DNA of 64,000 bases from an uncultured Pelagibacteraceae bacterium (GTDB taxonomy: Bacteria; Pseudomonadota; Alphaproteobacteria; Pelagibacterales; Pelagibacteraceae), in contig CACIZB010000001.1 of assembly GCA_902591025.1 (NCBI GenBank), positions 149,739 to 213,738 on the forward strand. Direction: 5' to 3'. This document shows positions 18,908-26,673 of the stretch, one piece after another (the stretch's first letter is position 1; the number at the start of each line of letters is the position of its first letter). A program made the translations under genes and the position numbers. A model generated the notes under the pieces. That model was not told the origin of the DNA. It was given only the letters and a program-made list of their open reading frames with translations, and did no database searches.

Positions 18908-19445
18908 CTAAGAACTTATTCCTTTTTTTATCACCTACAAAAGGTACAGCAAAGTATCTTCTATATATAACATCCGTTATGCCGCATATATTGAATACTC
19001 CTCGTCTTAACCTTTTTGTTGGCATGTTTAGAAAAAAAGTCCTTACTGCAAACTGGGGAGATCCATAAGTACAAAATACCACTGCTTTTTTTCCTTTTAA
19101 ATTACCAATAGGATATCCGTAATTTCCAAATAATTTTTTAAATTTGAATGCCCATGGTGGAGCCAAGACTTTATCTATCCAACCCTCAACAATTGCCGGC
19201 ATTCTGAAATTCCAAATTGGTGCAATTAGCACTATCACATCAGAGTTTTCTATCCTTTTTCTGTGATCTAATGTCTGATTGTCTGGTTCTTCACCAGAAA
19301 AAACTGGGTCAAACTTTTCTTTATAAAGGTCAACAATATCAATTTCATGCCCATTATTTTTTACTGTTTCAATGAACCTATCTCTAATAGCCGAATTAAA
19401 AGATTTTTCATTATAATGTCCATATACTACAAATATTTTTTTCAT
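18876..19445 (-). CDS. NAD(P)H-quinone reductase family, flavodoxin-like fold
   Basis: A 189-residue flavoprotein of the MdaB/KefF/NQO group. FVVYGHYNEKSFNSAIRD at the start is the FMN/FAD phosphate loop, APIWNFRMPAIVEGWIDKVLAPPWAFKF is the conserved flavin and dimer region, and FCTYGSPQFA follows. It reduces quinones by two electrons with NAD(P)H, usually as a stress defence in the cytosol. Its start overlaps the CoA-binding protein gene by four bases. Confidence 0.85.
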   Translation of the reverse strand: MKKIFVVYGHYNEKSFNSAIRDRFIETVKNNGHEIDIVDLYKEKFDPVFSGEEPDNQTLDHRKRIENSDVIVLIAPIWNFRMPAIVEGWIDKVLAPPWAFKFKKLFGNYGYPIGNLKGKKAVVFCTYGSPQFAVRTFFLNMPTKRLRRGVFNICGITDVIYRRYFAVPFVGDKKRNKFLDDVQKTANCI

Positions 19446-19846
19446 TTTTTCAAAAATTTTTCAAATTCTATTTTTGTACATTTATTTTCAATATAAAAAA
19501 TATTATTTGCTTCAACAATTTCTCTTGCTTTATTATTAGATATATCTAATTGTAACCATAAAACTTTTGCACCAACTTTTACTGCATCTTTTGCTATCTC
19601 AACGACTTCATTGGAGGGTCTAAAGACATTGACTATTTCTACTGGTTTCTTTATGTCTGAAATTTTTTCATAAACATCCTCGTTCAATATTTTCTCGTCT
19701 TTAATTGAAGGATTAACCGGATAAACTTTAAATCCATATTCTTGAAGATATTTCATGACAACAGTCGATGTTTTTTTTAAATCCTTGCTTGCCCCAATCA
19801 AAGCAATACTTTTATATTTTGATAAAATTTCTTTTGTACTAATCAT
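19442..19846 (-). CDS. CoA-binding domain protein (YccU-like)
   Basis: I prefer the internal ATG at 19846, which gives 134 residues beginning MISTKEILSKYKSIALIGAS and leaves four bases after the enoyl-CoA hydratase gene. The upstream ATG at 19912 would put 22 extra residues inside that gene. The protein is a small Rossmann-type CoA-binding domain (SIALIGASKDLKKTS, YPVNP, VNVFRPSNEV, LWLQLDI), like succinyl-CoA synthetase alpha N-domain and YccU. The ligand role is unproven. Confidence 0.82.
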   Translation of the reverse strand: MISTKEILSKYKSIALIGASKDLKKTSTVVMKYLQEYGFKVYPVNPSIKDEKILNEDVYEKISDIKKPVEIVNVFRPSNEVVEIAKDAVKVGAKVLWLQLDISNNKAREIVEANNIFYIENKCTKIEFEKFLKK

Positions 19847-19850
19847 CTTT

Positions 19851-20627
19851 TTATCTATCTTTCCAGACAGGTTTTCTTTTTTCGAGAAATGCTGATATTC
19901 CCTCTTTTGCATCCATTGCCAACATATTAATTGTCATCATCTTACTAGTATAAGCGTAAGCTTTATCTAAAGGCATTTCTAACTGTTTATAAAAAGTTTG
20001 TTTTCCAATTTTGATTGTAAGATTTGATTTTGATGCAATTTTTTTTGCAATTTTGAAGACCTCAGAATCTAATTTAGACTTTGGAAAATAATCATTAATT
20101 AAACCCAGCTCTTTTGCAAATTTTGCTTTGATAGGTTCTCCAGTTAAAAGCATTTTCATCATAGGTTTTCTATTCATCTTCCTGCTGACGGCAACCATTG
20201 GCGTGCTACAAAATAATCCAATATTAACTCCTGGTGTAGCAAATAATGCGTCCTTGGAACTATAAGCAAGATCACAACTTGCAACTAGCTGACAACCTGC
20301 AGCATAAGCCGCTCCGTGTACCTTTGCAATTACTGGTTTCTTTCCCTCTACAATTTGAAGCATTAATTTTGAGCAAAGATTAAAAAGTTTTTGATATTTT
20401 TCTTTTTTTTTTAAACTTTTTACCTCTTTAAGATTATGTCCTGCACTAAAGCCCTTCCCTGATCCTTCAATTACAATTACTTTTATATTTTTATTTTTGT
20501 CTAATCTTTTTAATACATTAATAAGATCAGTAAGATTTTTAAATGATAAAGAATTATATGTTTTTGGATCATTTATAATTACTCTTGCAATTTCTTTATA
20601 TTGGTAGATTACCCTTATATTGCTCAT
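19851..20627 (-). CDS. Enoyl-CoA hydratase/isomerase family protein
   Basis: A 258-residue crotonase-fold enzyme. The oxyanion-hole segments are GSGKGFSAGHNLKEV (about 55-69) and KVHGAAYAAGCQLVASCDLAYS (103-124), followed by the TPGVNIGLFCSTPMVAVSRKM region. The usual catalytic acid in the second segment appears replaced by a non-acidic residue (the text reads GLFCSTP), so hydratase activity is doubtful and another crotonase reaction is possible. It is the middle gene of a five-gene minus-strand run. Confidence 0.85.
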   Translation of the reverse strand: MSNIRVIYQYKEIARVIINDPKTYNSLSFKNLTDLINVLKRLDKNKNIKVIVIEGSGKGFSAGHNLKEVKSLKKKEKYQKLFNLCSKLMLQIVEGKKPVIAKVHGAAYAAGCQLVASCDLAYSSKDALFATPGVNIGLFCSTPMVAVSRKMNRKPMMKMLLTGEPIKAKFAKELGLINDYFPKSKLDSEVFKIAKKIASKSNLTIKIGKQTFYKQLEMPLDKAYAYTSKMMTINMLAMDAKEGISAFLEKRKPVWKDR

Positions 20628-20635
20628 TAAAAAAT

Positions 20636-21010
20636 TTACTTAAGCTTTCCTTCTTCTCTCATTTTCGCTCTTATCTTTGTGGCGGATATTTCTTGTATCT
20701 CTTTTGATAATTCAATTTCCTCTATTTTATACCCTACTCCACGACCATAACAAATGTTGGTTATGTTAGGAACTAGCATAATCTTAAAACGACCTTCAAA
20801 TTCTGGGTTTAATCTCTCCTCAATATTTTTTTTTACTGTTTCAAAATCAAATGGGTTATCGTCAACCCCTTGAACATCTCTAATTTGAATACAAACTTGA
20901 CCTGTTTTTTTTATTATTTCTTTAAATAAAGTGTAGTGACCCTCATGAAATGGTTGCCATCTACCTAACATTTGTGCAGTTGGTTTCTTATTATCCCATC
21001 TATAAGACAT
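20636..21010 (-). CDS. HxGH-type nucleotidyltransferase
   Basis: A 124-residue protein with the cytidylyl/adenylyltransferase signature GRWQPFHEGHYTLF (16-29), containing HEGH as the HxGH motif, and a C-terminal ISATKIRAKM matching the ISxTxIR phosphate-binding motif. Such enzymes join CMP or AMP to a phosphorylated acceptor. The acceptor is unknown. The start shares one base with the stop of the APS-kinase-like gene, so the two enzymes probably act in sequence on one molecule. Confidence 0.8.
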   Translation of the reverse strand: MSYRWDNKKPTAQMLGRWQPFHEGHYTLFKEIIKKTGQVCIQIRDVQGVDDNPFDFETVKKNIEERLNPEFEGRFKIMLVPNITNICYGRGVGYKIEEIELSKEIQEISATKIRAKMREEGKLK

Positions 21011-21417
21011 TATTTGATTTCCTTTAAAATTTTAGGTGCCCAATTTTTAGCATCCTTAGTGGTGACATGATAGTTAAACTTTTCAGGTTTAACAAACATC
21101 TTATTTGTATCCTCAAATCTGCCCTCTTTAATAGTGTCCATCCAGATGATATAATCAGCTGGGAACAAAGCTCTTGCTTCAGGTGTTGGGCATATAAAGT
21201 CTGCAACTACATAATTCCCTTCATCTCGCAATTTAATTGCAAAATCTGCCATTCTTTTAGCTTGTCTTTTCCGCCCCTCTTCTGAAAAGTCCCAGTCATT
21301 TGCCTCTTTTCTTACTTCGTCAGCATTTAACCTTTTTGCATTAAGCATCGGACCAATTTCATTGGCTAAAGTTGTTTTTCCTGATCCAGGTAGGCCCATA
21401 ATTAATATAATCTTCAT
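21010..21417 (-). CDS. Adenylylsulfate-kinase-like P-loop kinase
   Basis: I take the ATG at 21417 (135 residues) because MKIILIMGLPGSGKTT starts the fold directly; the ATG at 21456 adds 13 unrelated residues. Walker A is GLPGSGKTT (8-16), followed by LNADEVRKEANDWDFSEEGR and DEGNYVVADFICPTPEAR, all resembling CysC. SAR11 lineages are generally reported to lack sulfate reduction, and no cysDN/cysH is in the window, so classical APS-to-PAPS service is unlikely. It may phosphorylate a nucleotide-linked headgroup with its nucleotidyltransferase partner; that is inference. Confidence 0.78.
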   Translation of the reverse strand: MKIILIMGLPGSGKTTLANEIGPMLNAKRLNADEVRKEANDWDFSEEGRKRQAKRMADFAIKLRDEGNYVVADFICPTPEARALFPADYIIWMDTIKEGRFEDTNKMFVKPEKFNYHVTTKDAKNWAPKILKEIK

Positions 21418-21488
21418 ACTGAATTCATAGTTAGCAACAGGACTAAATTTAATCAACTAATAATGTTAAAGCTAATTGTTGAATTTCT

Positions 21489-21514
21489 TTGACAGCTTTT
21501 TTAAAAAATATAAT
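21489..21514 (+). promoter_or_regulatory. Possible promoter of the metF-gcvT operon
   Basis: TTGACA (21489-21494) and TATAAT (21509-21514) both match sigma-70 boxes exactly, but only 14 bases separate them, short of the usual 17, and the ATG follows the -10 box after ten bases. The message would be almost leaderless. I keep it because both boxes are perfect and sit in the only gap of this divergent junction. Confidence 0.4.
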
Positions 21515-21524
21515 GATCTAAATA

Positions 21525-22253
21525 ATGAATTTTTCTTTGGAAATTAGTCCTACAACCGATATCGATTCTGTGCCAGCGATAAAAGATGTTTACATCACTA
21601 TGTTACCTGGTGGAGATTACAAAGATACTGCTCAACAAGCAGTTGAACTTGTAAAAAAAGGGTTCAACCCAGTCCCTCACTTTCCCGCGAGATCCATGCA
21701 CAACGAAAAAGAGCTCAAAAATTATGTAGACATTTGTAAAGACGGTGGGGTGAAGCAAGTATTAATTATAGGTGGTGGAAGAGAACCAGTTGGAAAATTT
21801 GATAGCTCTTATCAACTATTAGAAACAGGTTATTTTGAAAAAATGAAGATAGGAATTGCTGGACACCCTGAGGGTAGTCCTGATATATCGGATGCAGAGT
21901 TAGAAAAAGCTATGATAGATAAAAAGCCTTATGCTGATTATATTGTGACCCAATGGTTGCTAGATCCTCAGCCTATCATAGATTTTATATCAAAACAAAG
22001 CGTGCCAGTTCATGTTGGAATTACTGGGCCTCTTAAGATATCGAGCTTGATTAAATTTGCCAATATTGTTGGAGCAAAAAATTCCTTAAATTTTCTTAAA
22101 TCTAATTTTAGTAAGGCTTTAGATTTATTGAAACCTAAAGACCCTAATGATTTAATTGGGAAAGTTAAATCGCATACAGATTTCTTCCACATTTATACAT
22201 TCGGCGGCTTGAAGGAAACTAACAAGTGGTTGAAGGAGAATAGTTATGTCTAA
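21525..22253 (+). CDS. Short MetF-family methylenetetrahydrofolate reductase
   Basis: A 242-residue TIM-barrel flavoprotein of the MetF family, about 50 residues shorter than common MetF. The N-terminal SLEISPT holds Glu6, matching the catalytic glutamate. VELVKKGFNPVPHFPARSM and IIGGGREPVGKF match the folate and FAD regions, and HPEGSPD follows. Its last eight bases overlap the GcvT-like gene, so it is tied to that methyltransferase. In this setting it probably runs toward methylene-THF, oxidising methyl-THF made by the demethylase. That direction is inference. Confidence 0.85.
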   Translation: MNFSLEISPTTDIDSVPAIKDVYITMLPGGDYKDTAQQAVELVKKGFNPVPHFPARSMHNEKELKNYVDICKDGGVKQVLIIGGGREPVGKFDSSYQLLETGYFEKMKIGIAGHPEGSPDISDAELEKAMIDKKPYADYIVTQWLLDPQPIIDFISKQSVPVHVGITGPLKISSLIKFANIVGAKNSLNFLKSNFSKALDLLKPKDPNDLIGKVKSHTDFFHIYTFGGLKETNKWLKENSYV

Positions 22254-23604
22254 AGAATTTGACTATACTAAATTAAAACATGTTACTTCAGTTGATCAAT
22301 CAGATCGAAAAGTACCATATAACTTAAGGCAAAGTGGACCAACAAAAGTTGAAATGTTAATATCAACAAGAGTAAGAAAATCACCTTATTGGCATTTATC
22401 TATGCAAGCAGGATGTTGGAGAGCAACTGTTTACAACCGAATTTATCATCCTAGAGGATATGTAAAACCTGAAGATGGTGGAGCAATGGTTGAATATAAT
22501 GCAATTGTTAATCATGTTACAATGTGGAATGTAGCTGTTGAAAGACAAATACAGGTTAAAGGACCAGATGCAGAAAAATTTGTTGATTATGTTATCACAA
22601 GAGATGCAACAAAAATTTCACCCATGAGAGCAAGGTATGTAATATTATGTAACGCTTATGGTGGGGTTTTAAATGATCCTATTCTTTTGAGGATATCAAA
22701 AGATGAATTTTGGTTTTCTCTATCAGACTCTGATATTGGTATGTATCTTCAAGGTGTAAATGCTGATGGAAGATTTAATTGTACTATTGAGGAAATTGAT
22801 GCATGCCCTGTTCAAATTCAAGGACCAAAATCAAAAGCATTGATGAAAGATTTATTAGGTGACCAAGTCGATTTAGATAATATGCCTTTTTATGGTTTAG
22901 CAGAAGTTAAAGTTGCTGGAAGAAGTTGTGTAATTTCTCAATCAGGTTTTTCTGGTGAAGCAGGTTATGAAATATATTTGAGAGATGCAACTTTATACGC
23001 AGATGAAATGTGGAATGCAGTTCTTGATGCGGGAAAAAAACATAATTTAATGGTTATTGCACCTGCTCATCATCGAAGAATTCAAGCTGGAATTCTTTCT
23101 TGGGGTCAAGATATGGATCAACAACATAATCCTTATCAATGTAATTTAGGTTATCAAGTTTCTTTATCTGGTAAAGGCGAATGGAATAAAAAAGCTGATT
23201 ATGTTGGTAAGGCAGTATTAGAGAAAATGGGTGCAGAAATAAGAGCAGGAAAAAAACCATATAAACTTCAATTAGTTGGAATGGAGTTAGGTGGCAAACC
23301 AATTGACGATTATGCGCCTGACTTTTGGTTAGTATCACCGGAAGGTGGTGGAGATCCAGTTGGATTTATTACTTCACCGTGGTGGCATCCTGAAAAGAAA
23401 AAAAATATAGCTATGGGATATGTTCCTTTCGATGGAACTTTAAATCCTAATGGATTTCCAAAAAATAAAATTGGAACTAAATTTAAAGTTCATTTGCCTG
23501 AAAAATATTCAGAAAGTCCAGGTAAACCAGTTAATGCGGTAATTGTTGATATTCCATTCAAAGAGTCATTTAATGCTAATACTAGAGAAGTCGTAAAAGG
23601 TTAA
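22246..23604 (+). CDS. GcvT/DmdA/LigM-superfamily THF-dependent methyltransferase
   Basis: A 452-residue protein with the GcvT fold: YNAIVNHVTMWNVAVERQIQVKGPDAEKFVDYVITRD (about 85-121), VQIQGPKSKALM, SGFSGEAGYEIYL (the folate-binding region, about 231-243) and the C-terminal domain with GFITSPWWHPEKKKNIAMGYV. It is longer than DmdA (about 370) and is not a simple AMT. Members transfer a methyl group from S-, N- or O-methyl compounds to THF. Coupling to MetF suggests methyl-THF as product. The substrate is not known; DMSP, aryl ethers or methylamines are possible. A terminator follows. Confidence 0.8.
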   Translation: MSKEFDYTKLKHVTSVDQSDRKVPYNLRQSGPTKVEMLISTRVRKSPYWHLSMQAGCWRATVYNRIYHPRGYVKPEDGGAMVEYNAIVNHVTMWNVAVERQIQVKGPDAEKFVDYVITRDATKISPMRARYVILCNAYGGVLNDPILLRISKDEFWFSLSDSDIGMYLQGVNADGRFNCTIEEIDACPVQIQGPKSKALMKDLLGDQVDLDNMPFYGLAEVKVAGRSCVISQSGFSGEAGYEIYLRDATLYADEMWNAVLDAGKKHNLMVIAPAHHRRIQAGILSWGQDMDQQHNPYQCNLGYQVSLSGKGEWNKKADYVGKAVLEKMGAEIRAGKKPYKLQLVGMELGGKPIDDYAPDFWLVSPEGGGDPVGFITSPWWHPEKKKNIAMGYVPFDGTLNPNGFPKNKIGTKFKVHLPEKYSESPGKPVNAVIVDIPFKESFNANTREVVKG

Positions 23605-23612
23605 TCTTGTTC

Positions 23613-23645
23613 TAGGGGAACTCTTAAAGTTCCCCTATTTATTTC
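23613..23645 (+). terminator. Rho-independent terminator of metF-gcvT
   Basis: TAGGGGAACT (23613-23622) pairs perfectly with AGTTCCCCTA (23628-23637) around a five-base loop, followed by TTTATTT. It lies nine bases after the gcvT-like stop. It is one of the few strong G+C stems in this AT-rich window. Confidence 0.85.
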
Positions 23646-23648
23646 AAA

Positions 23649-23753
23649 ATGACAAATAGTTTTTTAATTGCAATTTGCATTATAATAATTTTTGCTTTAA
23701 TAGTATTCCCACTAATTGTTTCTTACATTGAACAAAAAAATAAAAAAAAATAA
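23649..23753 (+). CDS. 34-residue single-helix membrane peptide
   Basis: A short frame starts at ATG 23649 and its stop is followed directly by the ATG of the Yip1 gene (TAAATG). The product begins MTNSFLIAIC, has one hydrophobic helix of about 22 residues, and ends in a lysine-rich tail (EQKNKKK), a positive-inside anchor. It matches no family I know. Its placement between a terminator and the Yip1 gene suggests it leads that transcript. The call rests on helix pattern and tight coupling only. Confidence 0.5.
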   Translation: MTNSFLIAICIIIIFALIVFPLIVSYIEQKNKKK

Positions 23754-24296
23754 ATGTTTGGTGAATTTATTGATATAATTTTTAGATCTATAAGATTAGA
23801 TAAAACTCTTTATAGTGATAATAAAAATTTTACTGAAGCATCCATATATTTTGCTGGGCTCATTATGATTTTAGATGGAATTGCTGGTGCAGTCGCTGCA
23901 AACACTGTGATTAAAACTGCTATAGGGATGTCGGGACTAACGGCAATAATAACTTGGTTTATCTGGGCAATATTTATTTTTGTAATTGGTGTAAAAATAT
24001 TTCCAGATAAACAAACTAAGGTATCCTTCAAAAAAGTTTTGACTGCAGTTGGTTTTGCCCATGCACCTGGGCTTTTAAGATTTTTTGCAGTCACACCAGA
24101 ATTGATGGTACCAATTATTTTTTTAACTCAATTTTGGATTTTTGCAGCTTTAATAATATCTACCAAACAAATACTAAATCTAAAATCAAATTTCAAATCT
24201 TTTGGAATTGTATTTTTATCATTTTTAATAATTGCTATTTTATCAATATCTTTTGTTATGAGCAGAATGAACGCTTTACCAATTAATCATATTTAG
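23754..24296 (+). CDS. Yip1 family membrane protein
   Basis: A 180-residue protein with about five hydrophobic segments after a short soluble N-terminus (LIMILDGIAGAVAA, ITWFIWAIFIFVIGVK, the FAHAPGLLRFFAV loop, then two late helices). The pattern and the HAPGLLRF loop fit the Yip1 domain. Bacterial members have no agreed function. Its stop TAG overlaps the stop of the minus-strand zinc-ribbon-like gene by four bases. Confidence 0.78.
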   Translation: MFGEFIDIIFRSIRLDKTLYSDNKNFTEASIYFAGLIMILDGIAGAVAANTVIKTAIGMSGLTAIITWFIWAIFIFVIGVKIFPDKQTKVSFKKVLTAVGFAHAPGLLRFFAVTPELMVPIIFLTQFWIFAALIISTKQILNLKSNFKSFGIVFLSFLIIAILSISFVMSRMNALPINHI

Positions 24297-24454
24297 ATTG
24301 GAAAAATTGTTTTAGAAATTCTACAAGATTTACATATTTTAAAACCTGTAAGAATTAAATTTTGTAAAACACTTTCATCTTTTTCTTTACACTCCTCACA
24401 AATATTATCTATTTCCTTTTGGTTTTTTTGATTGATATCTTCGTATTCAGTCAT
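24293..24454 (-). CDS. 53-residue zinc-ribbon-like protein
   Basis: A 53-codon frame from ATG 24454 to a stop sharing TTAG with the Yip1 stop. Cys19-x2-Cys22 (CEEC) and Cys41-x2-Cys44 (CKSC) are spaced 18 residues apart, the layout of a small zinc ribbon; the rest is acidic and lysine-rich with a hydrophobic turn LILTGFKICKSC. There is no signal peptide. No family is recognised. The four cysteines in paired CxxC motifs and the fit between flanking genes support it being real. Confidence 0.6.
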   Translation of the reverse strand: MTEYEDINQKNQKEIDNICEECKEKDESVLQNLILTGFKICKSCRISKTIFPI

Positions 24455-24544
24455 CTCGATTTAAGAATATCAGCATGTTTTAAAAATACTATTTATTTTA
24501 TTGAAATCTTTATTCATTTTTGAAATAAACTTTAGGCAAAAATC

Positions 24545-25036
24545 ATGAAAAAAAATAAAAATTATAAAGTCTCAATAGTAATGGGAAGTCAGTCCGACTA
24601 TAAAGTAATGAAATTAGCCACAAAAATCCTAAAAAATATTGGTGTTAAGTTTGAAACTAGAATCATTTCCGCTCATAGAACACCTAAAAGAATGTATGAT
24701 TTTGCTAATTCTGCTGAAAAAAATAATATTGGTGTAATAATTGCAGGGGCTGGTGGTTCAGCTCATTTGCCAGGTATGATTGCTTCACTAACATCTATAC
24801 CTGTTTTAGGAGTTCCAATCGAAGGTAAAAAGCTTAAAGGATTAGATAGTCTATTATCGATAGTTCAAATGCCAAAAGGTATCCCTGTTGGAACTTTAGC
24901 AATAGGTGAAAATGGAGCTGTAAATGCTGCATTATTAGCTACTTCTATAATTTCAAACAATGATGCTAAGATAAAAAAAAAATTAGATAATTGGCGATTA
25001 TCACAAACAAAATCAGTTAAAAAATATCCTAAATAA
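24545..25036 (+). CDS. purE: N5-carboxyaminoimidazole ribonucleotide mutase
   Basis: A 163-residue class I PurE that moves the carboxyl group from N5-CAIR to CAIR in purine synthesis. Motifs GSQSDYKVM (14-22), SAHRTPKRM and GAGGSAHLPGM are intact, with a late GENGAVNAALLA. The length is normal. purK follows after five bases, confirming the bacterial two-enzyme route. Confidence 0.96.
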   Translation: MKKNKNYKVSIVMGSQSDYKVMKLATKILKNIGVKFETRIISAHRTPKRMYDFANSAEKNNIGVIIAGAGGSAHLPGMIASLTSIPVLGVPIEGKKLKGLDSLLSIVQMPKGIPVGTLAIGENGAVNAALLATSIISNNDAKIKKKLDNWRLSQTKSVKKYPK

Positions 25037-25041
25037 TAAAG

Positions 25042-26088
25042 ATGTCTAAAAAAAATCTGGGTATAATAGGTGGGGGTCAATTGGGAAGTATGCTCTCAGA
25101 CGCAGCAAAAAAATTGAATATAAAAACCGTAGTTTATGCTGATGATATTGATTCTCCAGCGCAAAATTTTTGTAATGAATTTATTCAAGGAGAATACAGT
25201 GACAATGAGAAAATTAAAAAATTTATAAATAAAGTTGATGTTATTACATATGAATTTGAAAATATTCCTTATGAAACTCTTGATAAAATGAATCAATTAA
25301 AACCTGTATTACCGAAGCCATCAGTAAATAGATTGATACAACATAGAATAGCCGAAAAAGATTTTATTAATAAACTTAATATAAGAACAACTAGATATGT
25401 TTTGGTAGAAAAAAAAACCGACTTAGAAACTTTAAATGATTTCTTTCCGGGAATTTTAAAAACCACAACTATGGGTTATGATGGTAAGGGACAATACCCT
25501 ATAAAAAAAATTGAAGATTTGGATAATATAAATATCGATTTTTCTAAAGAATATATTCTTGAAAAATTAGTTAAACTTCAAAAAGAAATATCTGTGATTC
25601 TCACTAGATTTGGTAATAATAATTACGAAATATATGAACCCATTGAAAATACCCACCAAAATCAAATTTTAAAATATTCAGAAATTCCAGCAAATATCAA
25701 TAAAAAAATTTTAGATCAATCGAAAGAGTGGGCAACTCGAATTGCAGAAGAATTAAAATATATTGGCACTTTATGTGTTGAATTTTTTATTGATAGAAAT
25801 GAAAATTTATATGTGAATGAGATTGCGCCTAGAGTACACAATTCTGGTCATCTTACAATTAACGCATATAATATCAGTCAATTTGAAAATCATGTAAGAG
25901 CTGTTTGCTCACTTGAAAAAATTTCTTTAAAAAAATTATCTAATGCAAAAATGATCAACTTAATTGGAAAAGAGATCGAACCTTATCGGCAAAATCTCAA
26001 ATTAAATGAACAAGAGTTCTTCTTTGATTATTTAAAAAAAGAGATTAAAGAAAAAAGAAAAATGGGACACATAACAACATTAAAATAA
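25042..26088 (+). CDS. purK: N5-carboxyaminoimidazole ribonucleotide synthase
   Basis: A 348-residue ATP-grasp enzyme making N5-CAIR from AIR, bicarbonate and ATP. The N-terminal GIIGGGQLGSML is the preATP-grasp loop, TTMGYDGKGQYPI the glycine-rich loop, and FFIDRNENLYVNEIAPRVHNSGH the metal-binding end. It pairs with purE. The acetyltransferase gene starts on the next base, so translation is probably continuous across three genes. Confidence 0.96.
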   Translation: MSKKNLGIIGGGQLGSMLSDAAKKLNIKTVVYADDIDSPAQNFCNEFIQGEYSDNEKIKKFINKVDVITYEFENIPYETLDKMNQLKPVLPKPSVNRLIQHRIAEKDFINKLNIRTTRYVLVEKKTDLETLNDFFPGILKTTTMGYDGKGQYPIKKIEDLDNINIDFSKEYILEKLVKLQKEISVILTRFGNNNYEIYEPIENTHQNQILKYSEIPANINKKILDQSKEWATRIAEELKYIGTLCVEFFIDRNENLYVNEIAPRVHNSGHLTINAYNISQFENHVRAVCSLEKISLKKLSNAKMINLIGKEIEPYRQNLKLNEQEFFFDYLKKEIKEKRKMGHITTLK

Positions 26089-26556
26089 ATGCTAAAATCT
26101 ATAGAAGCAAACTTTGATCACCCAGAAGTAAATAAACTTTTAACTAAACATTTCATTGAATTAAGAACTGTATCACCTGAAGGAAGTACACATGTATTAG
26201 ATATTCATGGGTTAAAAAATCCAACAATAAAATTCTGGAGTTTGTGGCAAAATGATAATCTATTTGGTTGTGGTGCTTTAAAGTTTTTAGATAAAGAACA
26301 TGGAGAATTTAAATCAATTAGAATTCATGATAAGTTTAGAAATAAAGGTTACGGAATAAAAGTTATAGAACATTTAATTTATGAAGCAAAAAAATTAAAT
26401 ATTAAAAGATTAAGTATTGAGACAGGTGCAGGTAAATTTTTCGAACCGGCTAGGAAATTATTCGAAAAATGTGATTTTAAGCCTTGTAAGCCCTTCGCGC
26501 ATTACAAAGAAGACATAAATTCAATATATCTCACAAGACTAATAAACAACGAATAG
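26089..26556 (+). CDS. GNAT family N-acetyltransferase
   Basis: A 155-residue protein with a GNAT fold. The acetyl-CoA loop is RIHDKFRNKGYGIKVIEHLI (about 84-103), with strand LSIETGAGKFFEPARKLFEKCDFKPCKPF near the end, a form seen in YedL/PaiA-like proteins. The substrate is unknown. It abuts purK with no spacer, though purine synthesis need not be involved. Confidence 0.85.
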   Translation: MLKSIEANFDHPEVNKLLTKHFIELRTVSPEGSTHVLDIHGLKNPTIKFWSLWQNDNLFGCGALKFLDKEHGEFKSIRIHDKFRNKGYGIKVIEHLIYEAKKLNIKRLSIETGAGKFFEPARKLFEKCDFKPCKPFAHYKEDINSIYLTRLINNE

Positions 26557-26614
26557 ATAAAAAAAGAGATAAAATTATCAATTTTGTTGACAAATCTATA
26601 TAAATTATAAAGAA

Positions 26615-26650
26615 AGTTAATATTACTTAATTATAAGTAATAAATTAACT
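26615..26650 (+). promoter_or_regulatory. Hairpin in the 5' leader of the cold-shock gene
   Basis: AGTTAAT (26615-26621) and ATTACTTA (26622-26629) pair with TAAGTAAT (26634-26641) and ATTAACT (26644-26650), giving a 15-pair stem with a two-base bulge and a four-base loop. It lies 24 bases before the csp ATG. All pairs except three are A-T, so stability would vary over a low temperature range, as expected of a cold-responsive leader. Confidence 0.6.
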
Positions 26651-26673
26651 AAACAAAAAGTAAGAAGATAAAT

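Noticed and set aside
23054..23338. Minus-strand 94-residue frame inside the GcvT-like gene
   Set aside because: The plus-strand frame has conserved family motifs; the minus frame is its shadow.
26587..26611. Promoter of csp (TTGACA with TATAAA)
   Set aside because: The spacing is only about 13 bases; in such AT-rich DNA a -10-like string is expected by chance.
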